The notes beneath the pieces are model-generated. The model saw only the letters and a program-made list of their open reading frames with translations, was not told the origin of the DNA and did no database searches. Positions 60,434-64,000 of a stretch of DNA of 64,000 bases are shown here, piece after piece; within the stretch, counting starts at the first letter, position 1; each line of letters opens with the position of its first letter. This DNA is from JAGVPT01 sp963717445 (GTDB taxonomy: Bacteria > Bacteroidota > Ignavibacteria > UBA10030 > UBA8401): assembly GCA_963717445.1 (NCBI GenBank), contig OY970334.1, positions 1,364,001 through 1,428,000 of the forward strand. Direction: 5' to 3'. A program made the position numbers and the translations under genes.

Positions 60434-62809
60434 ATGAATTTCAATTCCTACATACTCGAACAAACGCTACGCCGGCTACAGTTACCCGAAGATTCCATCA
60501 AGCAATTCCAGCTTGCAGGCAAACTAAGCGATGTCGAAGGAAGAGGATTCCCGAAGGAGCTCTTCTTGCTCAGCACGCCGGTCATTGTGCGGGGACTGTT
60601 GAATTTTGGGGTATTGCAAATGCGGCGGGACTGGCTCTATCCATTTTGGGTGCACAAACAACTCGACCCGAAAAGCGCGAGCTATATTCCACGGGCGCAG
60701 AATCCCCTCCTCATCAATGTCACTCATCGCAACTGGACCATGGTGGGGACGTTGAACGGCTTTCACGAAGCGATCATCGATCCTTGCGGCCTCGCAACGC
60801 CACTTCCCCGCGAGTGGTCGATCGACACATGGCTTGTCGTTGATGATCGGTTTTTTTTCCCCTCGCTATCGGCCGGCGGAGACCAGACAATCGAGACCAT
60901 GTTTCCGTGCCTCACTACTCGATTCAACGTGGACGGTCTTGATTTGACACTCGAACATTTCGCCGCGCCGACAAATCATGCGATTGATGTTTTGTTCGCC
61001 AAAGCCGTAGTGACAAATACCAGCGGTAAGAGAAAATCGGGCGCACTCTGTGTCGCCATCCGCCCGTTTAATCCGGAAGGTGTGGCCCCGATTTTTTCAG
61101 TCGATTTCAAATCGCCTCGCATTGCATCCGTAAACAAATCGACCGGTGTCGTTTTTGCTGAAACGCCGGAAAAAATTTTCTGCTCATCGGCCAAGAACGG
61201 CGACCTCGCACACTCTCTCAAACAACGCACCACGAGTCTGTTCGATGAACCTTCCAAAATTTCTTCTCACTGCGAACTGGGACTCGCACATGGAGTTGCG
61301 GCATTTATGTTTGACCTTGCACCGGGTGAAGAAAAACTCGTTCATTACAGTGCTGCGCTTGAAGGGGAACAGCCGATCCGCCGGCAAGGGACAAAACAAA
61401 CGTGGCGGGTCTCGTTCGAGAAACGGAAATCCGACCAGCAAGTAAAATGGGAAAAAGAACTCTCGGCCGGGGCGCAGTTTGAATTCGCAGATAAAAATTT
61501 GCAGATGTTGTTTGAAGCAAGCCGCCTCGCCATGCTGGAATTACACGACAACGATTTCATCTCCCCGGGACCTTTTCTTTACCATCGTTTCTGGTACAGG
61601 GATGCAACGACCATGATTCGTGCTCTGGACGTGCTTGGATTTCACAAGCGATCGAGGCAAGTGATCGACGCGTTTCCGGCGAGGCTTACGCCGGATGGGT
61701 TTTTCCGAGGCCCCGACGGCGAGTGGGATTCCAACGGAGCCGTCCTCTGGTCGGTCCATCAGCATTTCCTGTTCAACAGGCAGCACCTCTGGTTAAAAAA
61801 TTGGTATCCCAATCTCAAACGTGCTGCTCAATGGATCGCGCGCAAACGGAAACAGACTGAAAACGGCTTGATACCGCCGAGCTTGAGTGCGGAACATCTC
61901 GGTACGGTCGATCAATATTACTGGGATACTTTTTGGTCTCTGGCTGGACTTAAAGCGATAGTCCACATCGCAACTACGCTCAACGTAAAATCCGACGAAC
62001 GATTTTTTGAAAAGGAAGCTCAGGCATTTGAGCGGGATATTCTGCAGTCGCTCCAGGAGGTCGAGCGGCGAATCGGCGAAATGCTCATCCCGGCCACCGA
62101 GCATCGGAACTTCGATGAGAGCGCCATCGGCTCCATCTCCAGCATTTATCCGCTTGAACTGTTTGGTGACCGGCTGCTCCATCCAACGAATACATTGCGA
62201 AAGCTTGAAACGGAATTCGTCGACGAAAAAGGTTTTTTCCATCCCATTGTTCATTCCGGGTACAATCCGTACCTCACTCTCCAGATCGCACATTCTTTTT
62301 TGATCCTGGGCGAAGTCGAGAAGGCGTGGGAAGTTGCCGAGACGATTTTTCGACAGGCAACGCCCCCCTACTCACTTCCGGAAGCAATTCATCCTCGCAC
62401 CGGCGGCGGAACGATGGGAGACGGGCATCATGGATGGGCAGCAGCCGAGATTATTCTTTTTCTGCGGAGCTGCATGGTCAAAGAGGAAAACGGCGTTATT
62501 TCACTCTTCAAAGGAAATAACAACAGATTGGTACAAAAGGGAAAAAATGTAAAGGTGAAGAATGTGCCGACAACATTCGGCGAAGTTTCATGTTCGCTTT
62601 CGTTTACCGGGGAAACAACCGCCGTCGTACATTTCGAAGGGAATTTCAGCGGCGAAGCTATGCCGGCAGCGGTTGAGATCTACCTTCCGTTCGCAATAAA
62701 AAACGCTGCTGCATCTTCCCCGAATCACATCTCAACAAAAACAGTCGATGGCGCAACTTCTCTGCTCCGCTGTTCCCCAAAAGTCCGCACCCTTTTTCTT
62801 AAACTGTAG
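60434..62809 (+). CDS. Amylo-alpha-1,6-glucosidase/GH15-like six-hairpin glycosidase
   Basis: 791-residue soluble protein with no signal peptide. Residues 1-330 form a beta-rich N-terminal domain with family-typical WSIDTWLVVDD and THRNWTMVGTLNG; residues 355-680 form the alpha/alpha six-hairpin barrel (FLYHRFWYRDATTMIRALDVLG, TPDGFFRGPDGEWDSNGAVLW in part, GTVDQYYWDTFWSLAGLKAI, HSGYNPYLTLQIAHSFL, HPRTGGGTMGDGHHGWAAAE); the rest is a small beta domain. This is the glycogen debranching/glucoamylase fold; the exact linkage and whether it hydrolyses glucans is not shown. Its last 85 bases overlap the convergent HAD gene. Confidence 0.85.
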   Translation: MNFNSYILEQTLRRLQLPEDSIKQFQLAGKLSDVEGRGFPKELFLLSTPVIVRGLLNFGVLQMRRDWLYPFWVHKQLDPKSASYIPRAQNPLLINVTHRNWTMVGTLNGFHEAIIDPCGLATPLPREWSIDTWLVVDDRFFFPSLSAGGDQTIETMFPCLTTRFNVDGLDLTLEHFAAPTNHAIDVLFAKAVVTNTSGKRKSGALCVAIRPFNPEGVAPIFSVDFKSPRIASVNKSTGVVFAETPEKIFCSSAKNGDLAHSLKQRTTSLFDEPSKISSHCELGLAHGVAAFMFDLAPGEEKLVHYSAALEGEQPIRRQGTKQTWRVSFEKRKSDQQVKWEKELSAGAQFEFADKNLQMLFEASRLAMLELHDNDFISPGPFLYHRFWYRDATTMIRALDVLGFHKRSRQVIDAFPARLTPDGFFRGPDGEWDSNGAVLWSVHQHFLFNRQHLWLKNWYPNLKRAAQWIARKRKQTENGLIPPSLSAEHLGTVDQYYWDTFWSLAGLKAIVHIATTLNVKSDERFFEKEAQAFERDILQSLQEVERRIGEMLIPATEHRNFDESAIGSISSIYPLELFGDRLLHPTNTLRKLETEFVDEKGFFHPIVHSGYNPYLTLQIAHSFLILGEVEKAWEVAETIFRQATPPYSLPEAIHPRTGGGTMGDGHHGWAAAEIILFLRSCMVKEENGVISLFKGNNNRLVQKGKNVKVKNVPTTFGEVSCSLSFTGETTAVVHFEGNFSGEAMPAAVEIYLPFAIKNAAASSPNHISTKTVDGATSLLRCSPKVRTLFLKL

Positions 62810-63570
62810 CCTCTCGGACGTTGAACAAAACAAAAACGCTGCAGTTGGCGGATGCGTTCTTTCATATTTTTAAATTCAGACCGGTTTTTCCCTACCCACA
62901 GCGAAAGCCCTATCGGATCTGTCAACCCCAGCATCGGCGCGTCGACCAAACTGTCGGTTGCCGTTACCAGAGGACGAAGAATACCTACATATTTGTGGTA
63001 AACGTCTACCTTTCCGGCAGAAATTGGAAACGGTTTGACAAGTGTTGCCGAGACGAATTTATTTGCTATTTTTGATTCAATTCCAAAGGAACATTCGGGT
63101 GGAATGCCGAAGAACTCTTCCGCGGCGATGCGAACGGAGATTTGATTACTCGCTGAAATAACATAGATTTTGTACCGGAGCTTTTGAAGCAATAAGACGA
63201 GTTTCTTCATCCCCGGATGCGGCTTCGGAACGGCAACGCGAGCAGTTCCGGCTTCAATTAGTGGCGCGGGTTGCTTCATTACTTTCACTGTCGCCTCCTC
63301 GACTTCACGAACGGCAAGCCCGGCCATCGATTCAACCAGTAGACGATAGGCCGCTGTTACATCGCAGCGAAGAAAAGATTGATACTCTTCCCATGTGCAT
63401 TTGAGGGGAGCGCCATCTGCCAGCAAACAAGCAAAAACCGCTTCTCCGATGTCCCCCACGAGGAGCGTGTTGTCCAGGTCGAAGAGGGCAATTTTTGTTC
63501 GTTCCTGGTTCAACGCTTTTAGCCGACCTTCCAGGGCTTCAATCTGATATTTAAGGTGGATGGGAATCAT
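62725..63570 (-). CDS. HAD-superfamily phosphoserine-phosphatase-like hydrolase
   Basis: 281-residue HAD-IB family protein. Motif I FDLDNTLL with Asp31 and Asp33; motif II VISASNQ; a lysine in VKPFPISAGKV; motif III TATDSLVDAPML. Cap region between I and II (about residues 40-130) is helical. A phosphatase on a small phosphomonoester is likely. The C-terminal tail (residues about 250-281, basic) is encoded opposite the end of the glycosidase gene, an antisense overlap of 85 bases. It starts 3 bases after the metallophosphoesterase stop, so the two are an operon. Confidence 0.85.
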   Translation of the reverse strand: MIPIHLKYQIEALEGRLKALNQERTKIALFDLDNTLLVGDIGEAVFACLLADGAPLKCTWEEYQSFLRCDVTAAYRLLVESMAGLAVREVEEATVKVMKQPAPLIEAGTARVAVPKPHPGMKKLVLLLQKLRYKIYVISASNQISVRIAAEEFFGIPPECSFGIESKIANKFVSATLVKPFPISAGKVDVYHKYVGILRPLVTATDSLVDAPMLGLTDPIGLSLWVGKNRSEFKNMKERIRQLQRFCFVQRPRGYSLRKRVRTFGEQRSREVAPSTVFVEM

Positions 63571-63573
63571 ACG

Positions 63574-64000
63574 TTACGATAGGCGTGCAACATGAGGGAG
63601 AGGCTCCACCGATCTGAAATGGTGAAACGATAACGCCGTCGATGGAGTTTGAAACGCGATCGGCAGGGTGTTGATTTCAACGCTGGTTTTTCCCCCTGCG
63701 TATATCAGGCGGTTATATTTCAGCATGCTCACCGGGTCATCGCACACCGCCCCTGCACCATTCGCGAGACGCACCCCGTGTTGCTCGTACAATTCGTTAC
63801 GATGCACATGTCCGTGCATCACCACTTGCACACCGAGAGCTGCGAAGAGTTTGAGAGTTTTGCGGCGTCTTTTCATACGCATTGTCTTCGATTCGATTTT
63901 CTGCCAAAGATTATTTTCAGTCGAGGCATCGTTCAAATCGTTGAAATGATGATGAATTGCGACAAGCGGTATCTTTCCGCGCAACTCTTCGTTTCCATGT
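63574..64000 (-). CDS. Calcineurin-like metallophosphoesterase (partial)
   Basis: The frame is open from the window edge to 63574; only the C-terminal part is seen. Metal-site motifs: HGNEELRGK at the edge, LVAIHHHF, and VVMHGHVHRNEL (the GHxH motif). Hydrolyses phosphoester bonds; possible partners include UDP-diacylglucosamine or cyclic nucleotides, but the substrate cannot be read. Its stop is 3 bases before the HAD gene start. Confidence 0.88.
   Translation of the reverse strand, partial: HGNEELRGKIPLVAIHHHFNDLNDASTENNLWQKIESKTMRMKRRRKTLKLFAALGVQVVMHGHVHRNELYEQHGVRLANGAGAVCDDPVSMLKYNRLIYAGGKTSVEINTLPIAFQTPSTALSFHHFRSVEPLPHVARLS

Noticed and set aside
1..64000. tRNA, rRNA and riboswitch genes.
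   Set aside because: None was recognised by eye in the intergenic regions; small structured RNAs cannot be excluded without a covariance-model search.

Overview
This 64 kb window is a bacterial chromosome segment of moderate GC, densely packed with genes. Family content suggests the FCB group (Bacteroidota/Ignavibacteriota/Chlorobi relatives): a YfhO-type giant membrane protein, a lipoprotein family-10-type glycosidase with a fibronectin III tail, DivIVA-type and RodZ-type shape proteins, a reaction-centre-like dihaem cytochrome fused to TPRs, a long TPR protein, and many starts without a clear Shine-Dalgarno. This assignment is an inference; no rRNA or tRNA gene was seen.

Layout. 1-6.6 kb (minus): truncated ileS, an AT-rich OLD-like ATPase with a TOPRIM-like tail, purine nucleoside phosphorylase, DivIVA-domain protein, YggS. 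6.8-21.1 kb (plus): TPR protein, aroE, larE, secreted glycosidase-like lipoprotein (frameshifted), a response regulator and a hybrid histidine kinase, RodZ-like protein, ligA, an unknown protein, a STAS anti-anti-sigma protein, a sodium:solute symporter. 21.2-26.9 kb (minus): a five-gene nitric-oxide cluster (Rrf2/NsrR-like regulator, NapH/NosR-like ferredoxin membrane protein, methyltransferase, quinol-type NO reductase with a frameshift, YwiC-like protein) with two matching putative operators. 27.2-32.5 kb (plus): glycosyltransferase, YfhO-like protein, murA. 32.5-35 kb (minus): a REP-associated HUH transposase bracketed by identical 35-bp palindromes, a REC-kinase protein, a frameshifted inositol monophosphatase. 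35.2-43.9 kb (plus): a complete Kdp potassium system in the order kdpC-x-kdpF-kdpA-kdpB-kdpD-kdpE, with two tiny extra membrane proteins. 43.9-53.7 kb (minus): B12 radical SAM protein, SpoIIE-type phosphatase, modB and modA (no modC), isoprenylcysteine-methyltransferase-like protein, a DUF559 gene bracketed by 51-bp direct repeats, MFS exporter, an AT-rich two-gene module with a PD-(D/E)XK-like nuclease, YCII and SRPBCC proteins. 53.7-60.2 kb: small accessory genes (cupin, cytochrome-TPR, YXWGXW protein, eutB/eutC, YdeI-like) among several dispersed repeat families. 60.4-64 kb: glucosidase-like protein, HAD hydrolase, truncated metallophosphoesterase.

Functional threads. The cell probably meets nitric oxide (NO reductase under an Fe-S Rrf2 regulator), takes up molybdate, scavenges potassium under KdpDE, and may use a SpoIIE/STAS partner-switch relay. 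Three otherwise intact genes each carry one single-base frameshift, which points to assembly or sequencing error more than to decay.

Most interesting: two independent repeat-gene-repeat cassettes (HUH transposase with TTCAA-loop palindromes; DUF559 with a two-hairpin 51-bp repeat), a 79-bp dispersed element present three times in 4 kb, a TA-flanked MITE nested inside another repeat, and the paired operators of the NO cluster.
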